Positions 1 through 7,973 are shown, numbered from the stretch's first letter. The stretch is 64,000 nt of DNA from Streptomyces venezuelae (GCF_008642375.1 NZ_CP029194.1:7930501-7994500), one strand, 5' to 3'. The notes: a model not told the origin generated them from the sequence alone. A program made the numbers and translations.

Positions 1-596
1 TCGCGGTGCCGGAGGGCGGCGAGGACCCCGAGCCCGGCGTGGAGGCCGGTGATGACGTCGACGAGGGCGACGCCCGCCTTGGTCCCCGGTCCCTCCGGCT
101 CGCCCGTCACGCTCATCAGACCGCCCATGGCCTGCACGAGCAGGTCGTAGCCGGGCAGCCGGGCGCCCTCGGCGGTGCCGAAGCCGGTCACCGAGCAGTA
201 GACGAGCCCGGGATTGGCGGCGCGCACGTCCTCGTACCCGAGGCCGAGCTTCTCCATCGTGCCGGGCCGGAAGTTCTCCACCAGGACGTCCGCGCGGTCG
301 ACGATCGCGCGCGCCGCCGCCAGGTCCTCGGGGTCCGTCAGGTCGAGCTCGATGGAGCGCTTGTTCCGGTTCACCCCGAGGAAGTACGTGGCCTCTCCGT
401 CGGCGAACGGCGGCCCCCACGCGCGGGTGTCGTCGCCCGAGCCGGGCCGCTCGATCTTGATGACGTCCGCGCCCAGGTCGGCGAGGAGCATCGTCATGTA
501 CGGCCCCGCGAGCACCCGGCCGAAGTCGGCGACGACGATCCCGTCCAGCGCGCCCTTCGGGGACGTGTCCGGTGTGCCCTCATGGTCTGCGCGCAT
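1..596 (-). CDS. CaiB/BaiF family III CoA-transferase (partial, 3' end off the window)
   Basis: The first 198 codons are visible. The fragment begins MRADHEG and carries the family III N-terminal core: a Rossmann-like stretch with DGIVVADFGRVLAGPY, then LGADVIKIERPGSGD and GVNRNKRSIELDL. The segment LPGYDLLVQAMGGLMSVTGE contains the conserved Asp that forms the acyl-enzyme anhydride in this family. These enzymes move CoA between organic acids. Divergent transcription with a glutaryl-CoA dehydrogenase suggests a glutarate (succinyl-CoA or similar donor) CoA-transferase that makes glutaryl-CoA; the substrate is an inference from context. The ATG at 594-596 is the first in-frame start after the intergenic region. 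The C-terminal half lies beyond base 1. Confidence 0.88.
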   Translation of the reverse strand, partial: MRADHEGTPDTSPKGALDGIVVADFGRVLAGPYMTMLLADLGADVIKIERPGSGDDTRAWGPPFADGEATYFLGVNRNKRSIELDLTDPEDLAAARAIVDRADVLVENFRPGTMEKLGLGYEDVRAANPGLVYCSVTGFGTAEGARLPGYDLLVQAMGGLMSVTGEPEGPGTKAGVALVDVITGLHAGLGVLAALRHR

Positions 597-677
597 TCCG
601 CTTCTCCCTCGCCGGCGATGCCCGACCGATGCCGGCCATCGGATCCCGTCGGATGACCGAGACGCTACGGCCTGGAC

Positions 678-710
678 ATCGGATTTTCCATACTGGATCC
701 AATATCCGAT
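678..710. promoter_or_regulatory. Candidate operator between the CoA-transferase and acyl-CoA dehydrogenase
   Basis: A 7-bp inverted repeat, ATCGGAT (678-684) and ATCCGAT (704-710), encloses an 8-bp palindrome TGGATCCA (694-701). It lies in the 170-bp divergent gap, 58-90 bp before the dehydrogenase start. TGGATCCA-centred palindromes are a common form of GntR/FadR-type operators. No GntR regulator of that type is adjacent, so the factor is unknown. Confidence 0.4.
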
Positions 711-767
711 CTGCCGCTACTCTTCGGTTCGCCGAGTTGCGCAGTCGCCCGTCACAGGAGGCCGTCC

Positions 768-1949
768 GTGAAGTCGCCGTCCACCCCCGTCCACCCCTTC
801 GACCTGCTGGCCATCGACGGCCTGCTCACCGAGGAGGAGCGCGAGATCCGCCGGACCGTGCGCACCGCCGCCGACCGCGAGCTGCGCCCGCACATCGCCG
901 GCTGGTTCGAGAAGGGCGAGATCCCGGCCCGCGAGCTCGCCCGCACCCTCGGCGGACTCGGCGTCCTGGGCATGCACCTGGAGGGGTACGGCTGCGCCGG
1001 CACCGGCTCCGTCGCGTACGGGCTCGCCTGCCTGGAGCTGGAGGCCGTCGACTCCGGACTGCGCTCCCTCGTCTCCGTACAGGGCTCCCTCGCCATGTAC
1101 GCGATCTGGAAGTACGGCTCAGAGGAGCAGAAGCAGCGCTGGCTGCCGAAGATGGCGGCGGGCGAGTACATCGGCTGCTTCGGCCTCACCGAACCCGACG
1201 CGGGTTCGGACCCGGGGGCCATGCGGACCAACGCCAAGCGCGACGGCTCGGACTGGGTGCTCAACGGCACCAAGATGTGGATCACCAACGGCTCCGTGGC
1301 CGACGTCGCCGTCGTCTGGGCCCGCACGGAGGACGGTGTCCGGGGCTTCCTCGTCCCGGCGGGCACCCCGGGCTTCAGCGCCCCGGAGATCAAGATGAAG
1401 CTCTCGCTGCGGGCGAGCGTCACCAGCGAACTGGTCCTGGAGGACGTACGCCTCCCGGCCGACGCGATGCTCCCCGAGGCCCGGGGCCTCTCCGGCCCGC
1501 TCGGCTGTCTCAACGAGGCCCGCTTCGGCATCGTCTTCGGCGCGCTCGGTGCCGCCCGCGACTGCCTGGAGACGGCGATCTCCTACGCCCGCGACCGGAC
1601 CGTCTTCGCCCGCTCCCTCGCCTCGTACCAGCTGACCCAGCAGAAGCTCGCCGACATGGCCGTCGAGCTCGGCAAGGGCATGCTGCTCGCCGTCCACCTC
1701 GGCCGCCTCAAGGACGCGGGCCTGATCACGGCAGAGCAGATCAGCGTGGGCAAGCTCAACAACGTCCGGGAAGCCATCGCCATCGCCCGCGAGTGCCGCA
1801 CGATCCTCGGCGCGAACGGCATCACGCTGGAGTACCCGGTGCTGCGCCATGCCAACAACCTGGAGTCGGTGCTCACTTACGAGGGCACGAGCGAGGTCCA
1901 CTCCCTGGTCATCGGCAAGGCGCTCACCGGCGAGCAGGCCTTCCGCTGA
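768..1949 (+). CDS. Glutaryl-CoA dehydrogenase-like acyl-CoA dehydrogenase
   Basis: This is a 393-residue flavoprotein of normal length for the acyl-CoA dehydrogenase family. An N-terminal helical domain is followed by the FAD/substrate strand motif CFGLTEPDAGSDPG (about 137-150) and the W-I-T-N motif KMWITNG. The C-terminal four-helix domain ends in TYEGTSEVH, whose Glu (about 372) is the catalytic base position of this subgroup. The pattern CLNEARFGIVFGALGAA is typical of glutaryl-CoA dehydrogenases, which oxidise and decarboxylate glutaryl-CoA to crotonyl-CoA and pass electrons to ETF. The GTG start has AGGAGG at 756-761, six bases upstream. The neighbouring CoA-transferase would supply the CoA ester. 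The stop codon lies inside the first unit of a tandem repeat. Confidence 0.85.
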   Translation: MKSPSTPVHPFDLLAIDGLLTEEEREIRRTVRTAADRELRPHIAGWFEKGEIPARELARTLGGLGVLGMHLEGYGCAGTGSVAYGLACLELEAVDSGLRSLVSVQGSLAMYAIWKYGSEEQKQRWLPKMAAGEYIGCFGLTEPDAGSDPGAMRTNAKRDGSDWVLNGTKMWITNGSVADVAVVWARTEDGVRGFLVPAGTPGFSAPEIKMKLSLRASVTSELVLEDVRLPADAMLPEARGLSGPLGCLNEARFGIVFGALGAARDCLETAISYARDRTVFARSLASYQLTQQKLADMAVELGKGMLLAVHLGRLKDAGLITAEQISVGKLNNVREAIAIARECRTILGANGITLEYPVLRHANNLESVLTYEGTSEVHSLVIGKALTGEQAFR

Positions 1950-2045
1950 GCTCCGGTCCCTGAGACAGGGTCCCTGAGCTCCGGTCCCTGAGACAGGGTC
2001 CCTGAAGCTCCGGTCCCTGAGGCAGGGTCCCTGAGACACGGTTCC
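1947..2045. repeat. Tandem 28-bp repeat, about 3.5 units, hairpin-forming
   Basis: Two identical 28-bp units (1947-1974 and 1975-2002) are followed by a 29-bp variant (2003-2031) and a truncated unit (2032-2045). Each full unit contains a CCCTG-AGA-CAGGG type hairpin, and the units begin with TGAGCTCCGGTCCC or a close variant. The array starts exactly on the stop codon of the dehydrogenase and fills the gap to a convergent gene. It probably acts as a bidirectional transcription end; there is no T-run, as is usual in Streptomyces. Confidence 0.8.
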
Positions 2046-2083
2046 TGAGCTTCGGTACCGGAGCTCAGGTCCCCGCGTGACGG

Positions 2084-2587
2084 TCAGCCCGCCGTCACCC
2101 GGTCGACGAACGCGTCCAGGTTGCCCGTCAGGCGGGCCACCTGCTCGTCGACCGTGAGGGACTCCTCGTGGCGTCGGCCGCGCAGCTTCGGCTGCCGCCT
2201 GCCGCGGACGTACAGGGAGCAGGCGAGGTCGGCGCAGAGGTAGATGCCGACCGTGTTCCCCTCGCGGCCGCGGCTCCCGGCGAGCGGTGCCACGAGGAGC
2301 GTGACGCCGGAGGAGGCGTGCCCGGTCAGGCAGACCTGGCACATGCTGGACTTCACGGCGCTGGTCCGGCCGGTGGCCGGGACCCGCAGGGTCACGCCGA
2401 GCGGTCCGTCCTCGCGGGGCACGACCAGGTGCGCGCGCAGCGGCGCGCCCGGGTCGACCCAGCCGAGGAAGTCCAGGTCCTCCCAGGGGAGTTCGGCGAA
2501 GTCGAGCGGCAGCTTGAGCCGGGCCGCCTCGCCCTTGGTGCAGTTCACGAAGGACGAGCGGATCTGTTTGTCGGTCAAAGGGTCCAC
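2084..2587 (-). CDS. FBP-domain (EF-G-binding, treble-clef zinc finger) protein
   Basis: The 167-residue product has the layout of actinobacterial FBP-domain proteins related to the C-terminal zinc finger of FusB-type EF-G-binding proteins. Four cysteines in CQVC (about 83 and 86) and CADLAC (about 118 and 123) form the treble-clef site. The N-terminal motif LTDKQIRSSFVNCTKGE is characteristic. The family is thought to act on EF-G and ribosome recycling, but the role of this branch is not established. The start used is a GTG at 2585-2587 with no clear Shine-Dalgarno, and it sits inside a perfect inverted repeat, so leaderless translation is possible. It is convergent with the dehydrogenase upstream on the map. 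Confidence 0.75.
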   Translation of the reverse strand: MDPLTDKQIRSSFVNCTKGEAARLKLPLDFAELPWEDLDFLGWVDPGAPLRAHLVVPREDGPLGVTLRVPATGRTSAVKSSMCQVCLTGHASSGVTLLVAPLAGSRGREGNTVGIYLCADLACSLYVRGRRQPKLRGRRHEESLTVDEQVARLTGNLDAFVDRVTAG

Positions 2588-2597
2588 TCGGTGGACC
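2581..2597. promoter_or_regulatory. Inverted repeat over the FBP-gene start codon
   Basis: GGTCCAC (2581-2587), TCG, GTGGACC (2591-2597) is a perfect 7-bp inverted repeat with a 3-base loop. The GTG start of the FBP-domain gene is the inner end of one arm. It could be an operator or an RNA hairpin that hides the start. Confidence 0.4.
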
Positions 2598-2677
2598 GTA
2601 CACGGACATGCGGGGGGCGGGCATCCGAATATGGGCCGCGTGCGGGGCGCCGTACCGGCCGCCCCAGGTCCGTCGCC

Positions 2678-4144
2678 TCAGGCCACCCAGTCCGGCAGGG
2701 CCGGGTCGGCGTACCGCCCCGGAGACCCGTCGAGCGCCGCCGCGAGCCGCTCGGCCGCCGGCTCGTACACGTCCTCCGGCAGTGTGTACGGGATCCGCAG
2801 CCGGTGCTCGTGCGTCCCCGGGTCCACCCCGAACCGCGCACCGCCCTCCACCCGCACCCCGTGCCGCAGGGCGTGGGCCGAGACGGCGGAGGCGACCGGG
2901 CGGCCCAGGTCGATCCACAGGCACATCCCGCCGGCCGGTACCGTCCAGCGCCACTCGGGCACGTGCCTGGCCAGCGCCGTCGTCAGCGCGTCCCGGCGCC
3001 GCCGCAGCTCCTCGACGCGCCGCGGCACGATCGAGTCGAGCCGCTCCATCAGCGCGACCGCGACCAGCTGGTCCAGGACGGACCCCGACAGGTCGGCGGT
3101 GATCCGGACCCGGGCCAGCTCGGTCACGACCCGGGACGCGGCCCGGACCCAGCCGACCCGCAGCCCGCCCCAGCAGCTCTTGCTCAGCGAGCCGACGGAG
3201 ACGATCTGCTCGCCGTCGCCCCCGCCGGCCGCCGCGGCGAAGGGCAGCGGCGCGGGCACGTCCAGGGCGATGTCGGCGAGCGTCTCGTCCGCGACGAGCC
3301 ACGTCCCCGTGGCGCGCGCGGCCCGCGCCAGCTCCCGGCGCTGCTCCTGCGGCATCAGATGCCCCGTCGGATTGTGGAAGTCGGGGATCAGATAGGCCAG
3401 GCGGGGCGCGGTCTGCCGCAGCGCTGCGTCGACGAGGCCGGTGTCCCAGCCGGTCTCCGTCACCGGCACGGGCGTGATGCGGAGCATGCGGCCGCGCATC
3501 GCGTCGAGGGCGTTCGTGTACGAGGGGTTCTCGGCGAGCACGCGGTCACCGGCCCGGCCGAGCAGCGTCAGGACCAGCGACAGCGCCTGCTGCGCGCCCG
3601 TCGTGACGAGGATCTGCTCGGGCCGGGTCGGCAGCCCGCGGGCCGTGTACCGCTCGGCGATCGCGGTGCGGAGGGCGGGCAGTCCGTACGGGTGGTAGCC
3701 CTGCGAGCCGGCGTAGCGGGGCAGCTCGGCGGCGGCCGACGCCAGCGCCGCGGCGAGCTCGTCGGGGGCCTGTGGCGCGGCCAGGGCGAGGTCGATGGTG
3801 CCCCCGGCGTCGTCCTGGAAGGCGCCGAGCGGGGTCGGCGCCTGGCCGTCCGGGAGCGCGGTCCAGGTGCCGGCGCCGCGGCGGCTGTGCGCGTAACCGC
3901 TCTCGCGGAGCAGGTCGTACGCCCCCGTCACCGTCGTCCGGCTCACCGCGAGCACCGTCGCGAGCTCGCGCTCGGCCGGCAGCCGGAGGCGCAGCGCCAC
4001 CCGTCCGTCGAGCAGCGCCTCGCGGACCGCCCGCGCGAGCTCCCGGTAGCCGAACCGGCCCTCGGAGGGCGGGGTGAGCAGGGAAGCGAGCTGGCGGCCC
4101 GTCAGGGTCCGGTCCGCTGTGTGGACCACGCGGGCCACTGCCAT
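2678..4144 (-). CDS. MocR/PdxR-type GntR regulator with aminotransferase-like domain
   Basis: The 488-residue protein has a GntR winged helix (about 30-95, with LPAERELATVLAVSRTTVTGAYDLLRESG) joined to a class I aminotransferase-like domain. The PLP lysine is in SLSKSCWGG (about K322), and DFHNPTG and VADET complete the cofactor pocket. MocR proteins use PLP or a PLP adduct as effector and usually control a divergent gene. Here the divergent genes are a 43-residue ORF and a universal stress protein. ATG at 4142-4144 is chosen over the GTG at 4153 because AAGGAG lies eight bases before the ATG and overlaps the GTG. The intergenic region holds an inverted repeat and two CTGTCCAG direct repeats that fit MocR binding. 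Confidence 0.88.
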   Translation of the reverse strand: MAVARVVHTADRTLTGRQLASLLTPPSEGRFGYRELARAVREALLDGRVALRLRLPAERELATVLAVSRTTVTGAYDLLRESGYAHSRRGAGTWTALPDGQAPTPLGAFQDDAGGTIDLALAAPQAPDELAAALASAAAELPRYAGSQGYHPYGLPALRTAIAERYTARGLPTRPEQILVTTGAQQALSLVLTLLGRAGDRVLAENPSYTNALDAMRGRMLRITPVPVTETGWDTGLVDAALRQTAPRLAYLIPDFHNPTGHLMPQEQRRELARAARATGTWLVADETLADIALDVPAPLPFAAAAGGGDGEQIVSVGSLSKSCWGGLRVGWVRAASRVVTELARVRITADLSGSVLDQLVAVALMERLDSIVPRRVEELRRRRDALTTALARHVPEWRWTVPAGGMCLWIDLGRPVASAVSAHALRHGVRVEGGARFGVDPGTHEHRLRIPYTLPEDVYEPAAERLAAALDGSPGRYADPALPDWVA

Positions 4145-4156
4145 GCCAATCACTCC

Positions 4157-4205
4157 TTATTGGCTCTGCTGTCCAGGCCAATAAGACCACAGAATCCTGT
4201 CCAGT
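4157..4205. promoter_or_regulatory. Candidate MocR operator (inverted plus direct repeats)
   Basis: TTATTGGC (4157-4164) and GCCAATAA (4177-4184) form a perfect 8-bp inverted repeat spaced 12 bases. The direct repeat CTGTCCAG occurs at 4169-4176 and 4198-4205. Direct repeats are a recognised MocR binding arrangement. The block separates the MocR gene from the divergent small ORF and stress protein, so it probably serves autoregulation and control of that pair. Confidence 0.5.
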
Positions 4206-4246
4206 GGCCTGGTGGTTGGCCACTTCCACGGGAAAGGAGACGACCG

Positions 4247-4378
4247 ATGTCCGGACACTTCACCGACCGCGACGAGCGGATGTGGCAGCAGCGCGCCGAG
4301 GAGCGCAAGGCCCGGCCGCCGGCGATCGGAGCCTGGCTCCGTGGCCTGCGGGCGGCGATCCGCGGCGGCTCGTCATGA
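4247..4378 (+). CDS. Small conserved-type hypothetical protein (43 aa)
   Basis: The 43-residue ORF begins MSGHFTDRDERMWQQRAEER. It is strongly charged, with an acidic/aromatic start and a basic amphipathic end (WLRGLRAAIRGGSS). A good AAGGAG site precedes the ATG by eight bases. Its TGA overlaps the next ATG as ATGA, which indicates translational coupling to the stress protein. No function is recognisable. The strong ribosome-binding site, coupling and regulated promoter region support it as a real gene. Confidence 0.55.
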   Translation: MSGHFTDRDERMWQQRAEERKARPPAIGAWLRGLRAAIRGGSS

Positions 4379-4965
4379 GCGACGCGTCGCACCACGACGC
4401 CGGCGGGGCCGTGCGGCGGGTCGTCGTCGGCGTGAGCGGCTCCCTTTCCTCGCTCGCGGCCCTGCGGTACGCGACCGCCCTCGCCCGCCGCGAGTCCGTA
4501 CCGCTGCTCGCGGTGCTGGCCTGGGAGCCCCCGGAAGGGGAGGGGCTGTACGCCCGCAGGCCCGACCGGGAGTGGGCGCGGATGTGGGGCGAGGACGCCC
4601 GGGACCGGCTGCGGAGCGCCTTCACCGAGGCTCTCGGGGCGGCTCCCGCGGACCTCGCGGTGGAGCGGCGGATCGTCAGGGACGCTCCGGCGGCTGCCCT
4701 CCGCGCGGCGGCCGACCGCCCAGGCGACCTCCTCGTCGTCGGGGCCGCGAGGCGCCGGGGCCGCCTCGCCCGGCTGCGCCGCCGCCGGGTCCTGCGCGCG
4801 GTCCAGGGCCACGCGGACTGCCCGGTGCTGACCGTGCCGGGGCCGGTGCTGCGCCCGGGCGAGGCCCGAGTCCTGCACAGGAACGCGCGCGTCTCTCCCC
4901 TGCTCGCAGGTACGCCGGCCCGCCCGTCACGTATCGCGACGGGCGGGCCGGCGCAGGGCGCATGA
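4375..4965 (+). CDS. Universal stress protein family protein
   Basis: This is a 196-residue single-domain USP. It starts with the beta strand RRVVVGVSGSLSSLAALRYA and contains DLLVVGAARRRGR, the region that in ATP-binding members is G-x2-G-x9-G-S/T. Here it is Arg-rich (GRLARLRRRRVLRAVQ) and lacks a clean G-x9-GS match, so ATP binding is doubtful. CPVLTVPGP is the usual last strand. About 45 residues follow the fold, and part of this tail is encoded by a strong terminator-like hairpin. It overlaps the upstream 43-codon ORF by four bases. It is distinct from the tandem USPs of the right-hand island. Confidence 0.75.
   Translation: MSDASHHDAGGAVRRVVVGVSGSLSSLAALRYATALARRESVPLLAVLAWEPPEGEGLYARRPDREWARMWGEDARDRLRSAFTEALGAAPADLAVERRIVRDAPAAALRAAADRPGDLLVVGAARRRGRLARLRRRRVLRAVQGHADCPVLTVPGPVLRPGEARVLHRNARVSPLLAGTPARPSRIATGGPAQGA
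4914..4952. terminator. Long GC-rich hairpin between convergent genes
   Basis: GCCGGCCCGCCCGTC (4914-4928) and GACGGGCGGGCCGGC (4938-4952) form a perfect 15-bp stem with a 9-base loop. It lies at the very end of the stress protein gene and 32 bases before the stop of the convergent DUF6777 gene, so it can terminate both transcripts. Confidence 0.7.
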
Positions 4966-4983
4966 CGCCCGGGTCGGCCTGCG

Positions 4984-6489
4984 TCAGACGAAGAGCGCGG
5001 ACTCCGGACCGGGGGCCGGTACGGAAGGCGAGTCAGCGGCCGGCGACGAGACGGACGGCGAATCCGGCTGCGCCTGCGACTGGCTCTGCGACTGGCTCTG
5101 CGGGGACGCCGGGGAGACGGGGGAGACCGCCGACTGGCTCGTCGCCGCCGAGGCCCCGTCCGTGACGGGCGCGGACTCGACGCTCTCGGTCTGGTCCGAC
5201 GGAGGGACGTCGGTCGCGGGCGACTCCTCGGTCGGGCCCGTGTCGGTCGGACTCGTCGTGTCGGTCGGGCTCGTCGTGTCGGACGGCGCGGACGTCGACG
5301 GGGCCGGCGACAGCGACGCGGGGCACGGCGGCGGGGTGACCCCGTCGATCGGCTCCGGCGTCTCGTCGCCCGTCACCGTCACGCAGGGAATCGGCGAGGA
5401 CGGGGTGACCGGCGGGGACGTGGAGGCCGAGGTGGACGGCGACTCGTGCGGGGACTTCGAGTGCGAGGGCGGCGGCGGAGGCGGCGGAGTCGGCTTGTCC
5501 TGCTTGCCGGTGTCGCCGTGCTTCCGCGCGAACCACTTGTCGTCTTCGTAGTCGTAGACGACGAAGACGTTCACGACCGTCACCGACGGAGCCACGACGA
5601 CGACCTGTGAGGAGTTGTACCCCTGCCACGGTGTGCCCGTCGTCCGTGGTGCCTTCTGCGCGACCGGCTCGGTCAGCGGGTTGCCGCAGGCGCAGCGCAC
5701 GCGCGGCACGCCCCGGCTGTCCACCAGGACGGCGGTCCCGCTCTGGAGGGTCGCCTGGTAGGCGGTGGCGGCGCCGTTCCGGTAGCCGTGGTTCGTCACC
5801 CGGGTGTCCGCGCGCAGCTGAAGCGGGGTCAGGGACCGGAGGTAGGACGGAACCTCGCTCGGCCCGATTCCGAGGACCGAGGCGAAGGCCGCGTTCTTCG
5901 AGGGCTCGGCGGTGAGGTAGCGCACCTGCTGTTCGACGTCGCAGCTCGCGACCGACTGCGTCCCGCCGTAGAGGCCGGGCGCGGAGCCGGAGACCTGCGG
6001 CGTGCCGGTCTCGGCCGAGGCGGTACGGGGCGGCAGCGAGGCCGGTGAGGCGGAAGCGCCGCTGGTGCGTGCCGTCGACTGGGTGAACGGGTCGGGGCCG
6101 GACGCGGCGGCGTTCTGGAGGAAGACCTCACCTCCGCCGGACGCGCTCGTGCCGCCGTCGTCGGACTGGTTGGTCAGGACGACGGCCAGGGCCACGCCCG
6201 CCACGATCACGGCGGTGGCCGAGGCGACCTTCGGGACGGAGCGCCACCACGGGCCGCCTCCGCCCTTGCCGCCGTCCGGGCCTCCGCCGGACGGCCCACC
6301 CCCGGGCGAACCTCCGCCGGACGAGCCGCCTCCTGATCCGCCACCCGAGGGTGGTCCGGGAGGTGGTGGGGTTCCGGAGCTCCCCGGGCTGCTGCCCTGC
6401 CCCGAGAGGGGGCCGGAGGGCGGGCCCGACGGCGGGACCGACGGGGGGCCGGACGGCGGGTCTGGCGGCGGGTAGGAAGTCACGTTCAT
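4984..6489 (-). CDS. DUF6777-type membrane-anchored extracellular protein
   Basis: The 501-residue protein starts with about 80 residues of Pro/Gly/Ser-rich cytoplasmic sequence. One transmembrane helix follows (about 87-106, VASATAVIVAGVALAVVLT), then a folded extracellular domain (about 120-330), and the tail of about 160 residues is Ser/Thr/Pro-rich with SPTDTTSPTDT and QSQSQSQSQ repeats. The extracellular part contains CDVEQQVRYLTAEPSKNAAFA, GIGPSEVPSYLRSLTPLQLR and CACGNPL, the pattern of streptomycete DUF6777 proteins. The tail looks like a cell-wall spacer. No enzymatic motif is visible. The ATG at 6487-6489 has GGAAG six bases upstream; another in-frame ATG lies at 6511-6513. Confidence 0.75.
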   Translation of the reverse strand: MNVTSYPPPDPPSGPPSVPPSGPPSGPLSGQGSSPGSSGTPPPPGPPSGGGSGGGSSGGGSPGGGPSGGGPDGGKGGGGPWWRSVPKVASATAVIVAGVALAVVLTNQSDDGGTSASGGGEVFLQNAAASGPDPFTQSTARTSGASASPASLPPRTASAETGTPQVSGSAPGLYGGTQSVASCDVEQQVRYLTAEPSKNAAFASVLGIGPSEVPSYLRSLTPLQLRADTRVTNHGYRNGAATAYQATLQSGTAVLVDSRGVPRVRCACGNPLTEPVAQKAPRTTGTPWQGYNSSQVVVVAPSVTVVNVFVVYDYEDDKWFARKHGDTGKQDKPTPPPPPPPSHSKSPHESPSTSASTSPPVTPSSPIPCVTVTGDETPEPIDGVTPPPCPASLSPAPSTSAPSDTTSPTDTTSPTDTGPTEESPATDVPPSDQTESVESAPVTDGASAATSQSAVSPVSPASPQSQSQSQSQAQPDSPSVSSPAADSPSVPAPGPESALFV

Positions 6490-6598
6490 CCCTTTCTTCC
6501 GTTCCGCGCCCATTGTGTGCGCCGAACGGCGCCCGCCCGCAAGCGGAGGCAGGCCCGTCCACAAGCGGGCGGCAGCGACCGGTACTAGCGTGGACAGC

Positions 6599-7936
6599 GT
6601 GAGCAGTCGGCTCTCCACCTCAGCGAGCCCCTCGACCTCGACCGGGCTCTTCGTACGTGTCGGTGTCCAGGCCCTGGCAGCGGTGTTCGCCGGGTACGTG
6701 GCCATGGGCGTCTTCGCCGGGCTCGGCCTCTGGGCCGCGGGCGCGGCCGACCTGCCCGGCGGCTTCACCGCCGTCCTCGCCGCGGTCGTCGTCATGGCGA
6801 CGGGCGGCAAGGTCGAGCTCTCCGGCGACGCCGGATCCCTCGCCGGAACCCAGGCCGAACTGACCGCGATGCCGCTCACCGTCACCCTGGTGGGCGCACT
6901 CGTCACCGGCTACTGCTTCCTGCGCCCCCTGCGCCATCACGCGGTCGCGGACGCGCGCGAACTCCTGCTCCGCGCCGTGACGACCGTCGTCCTCTGGATG
7001 GCGGCCCTCGCGGGCCTCTCCGCCCTCGCCCGGCACGACTTCCCGCTCACGATCGGCGGAGACACCTCGGAGACCTCGGGAGACCCCCTCGGGGACCTCT
7101 TCGGGGAGCTCATGGACGCCGTCGACCCCACCGTCGGCTTCCGCACGGACGTCGGCCCCACCCTCTTCTACGGGCTGCTGTGGATCCTCGGCGTGCTCGT
7201 CGTCGCGCTCCTGGTCTCCCGCAGGACCCCGCTGCCGCCCCGCCTCGTCCGCTACCACGAGCCCGTACGGCCCGCCGCCCACGCGATGCTCCTGCTCCTC
7301 CTCGCGTACGTGGCCGTGGGCCTGGTCATCGGGATCGTCGTCGCGGCGACCAAGGGCCACGCGGTGGAGACCCTGGCCGTCCTGCTGCTCGGCCTGCCCA
7401 ACGTGGCCTGGCTCGCGCTCGGCGTGGGCATCGGCGGCTCCTGGGAGGGCAGGGTCGAGGGCCCCTTCGGCCTCCCCATGCCCCAGATCCTCGACGCCGT
7501 CCTCCGCGAGGGCGGCGACAGCACGGACCTGTCCACGGTCGACCTCTCCTCGCTCGCCGCGGAGGACGGGAGGGCCTGGTGGCTGCTGCCCATCGCCGCC
7601 GTCCTCGTGCTCGCCGCGGCCTTCGCTGCGGCGGTCCGCTCCCCGGCCAGGACGCGGCTCTGGCAGCATTCCCTGCACCTGGGCGTCGCCTTCGCCCTGA
7701 CGATGCTGGTCGTCGCCCCCCTCACCCTGGTCGAGGCGCGCTTCGGTCTCTCGATCCTCGGCATCGGCGAACTCGAAGCGCTGGGCGGCGAGGTGGTGCT
7801 CCGCCCGGACATCTGGAAGACGGTGGGCTTGGCCCTCCTCTGGGGCCTGGTCTTCGGCCTCCTCGGCGGTCTCCTCGCCTCGCGGGTCCACCGCAAGGGC
7901 GAGGTCGAGCAGGCCGGCGAGGCCGAGCAGAAGTAG
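6599..7936 (+). CDS. Streptophobe-family polytopic membrane protein
   Basis: The product has about 445 residues with roughly ten hydrophobic segments, for example AALAAVFAGYVAMGVFAGLGLW, TVTLVGALVTGYCFL and TVGLALLWGLVFGLLGGLLAS. An extracytoplasmic loop contains HDFPLTIGGDTSETSGD. The order and the phrases NVAWLALGVGIGGSWEG and GLPMPQILDAVLR match the streptophobe family found in Streptomyces. Its function is unknown. The start is uncertain: GTG at 6599 and GTG at 6590 are both in frame, and neither has a strong Shine-Dalgarno. A TACTAG element just upstream would fit a leaderless transcript. It is divergent from the DUF6777 gene. Confidence 0.7.
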   Translation: MSSRLSTSASPSTSTGLFVRVGVQALAAVFAGYVAMGVFAGLGLWAAGAADLPGGFTAVLAAVVVMATGGKVELSGDAGSLAGTQAELTAMPLTVTLVGALVTGYCFLRPLRHHAVADARELLLRAVTTVVLWMAALAGLSALARHDFPLTIGGDTSETSGDPLGDLFGELMDAVDPTVGFRTDVGPTLFYGLLWILGVLVVALLVSRRTPLPPRLVRYHEPVRPAAHAMLLLLLAYVAVGLVIGIVVAATKGHAVETLAVLLLGLPNVAWLALGVGIGGSWEGRVEGPFGLPMPQILDAVLREGGDSTDLSTVDLSSLAAEDGRAWWLLPIAAVLVLAAAFAAAVRSPARTRLWQHSLHLGVAFALTMLVVAPLTLVEARFGLSILGIGELEALGGEVVLRPDIWKTVGLALLWGLVFGLLGGLLASRVHRKGEVEQAGEAEQK

Positions 7937-7973
7937 CCCTGCCGGAGCGGCGTTTCCTTCGGCGTCTTCTCCC

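Noticed and set aside
1947-2045. CRISPR array
   Set aside because: The repeats are directly tandem with no spacers and no cas gene is nearby.
4375-4965. Grouping this USP with the right-hand stress island
   Set aside because: It is single-domain, lacks a clean ATP motif, has no palindrome upstream and lies 20 kb outside the island next to a MocR gene.
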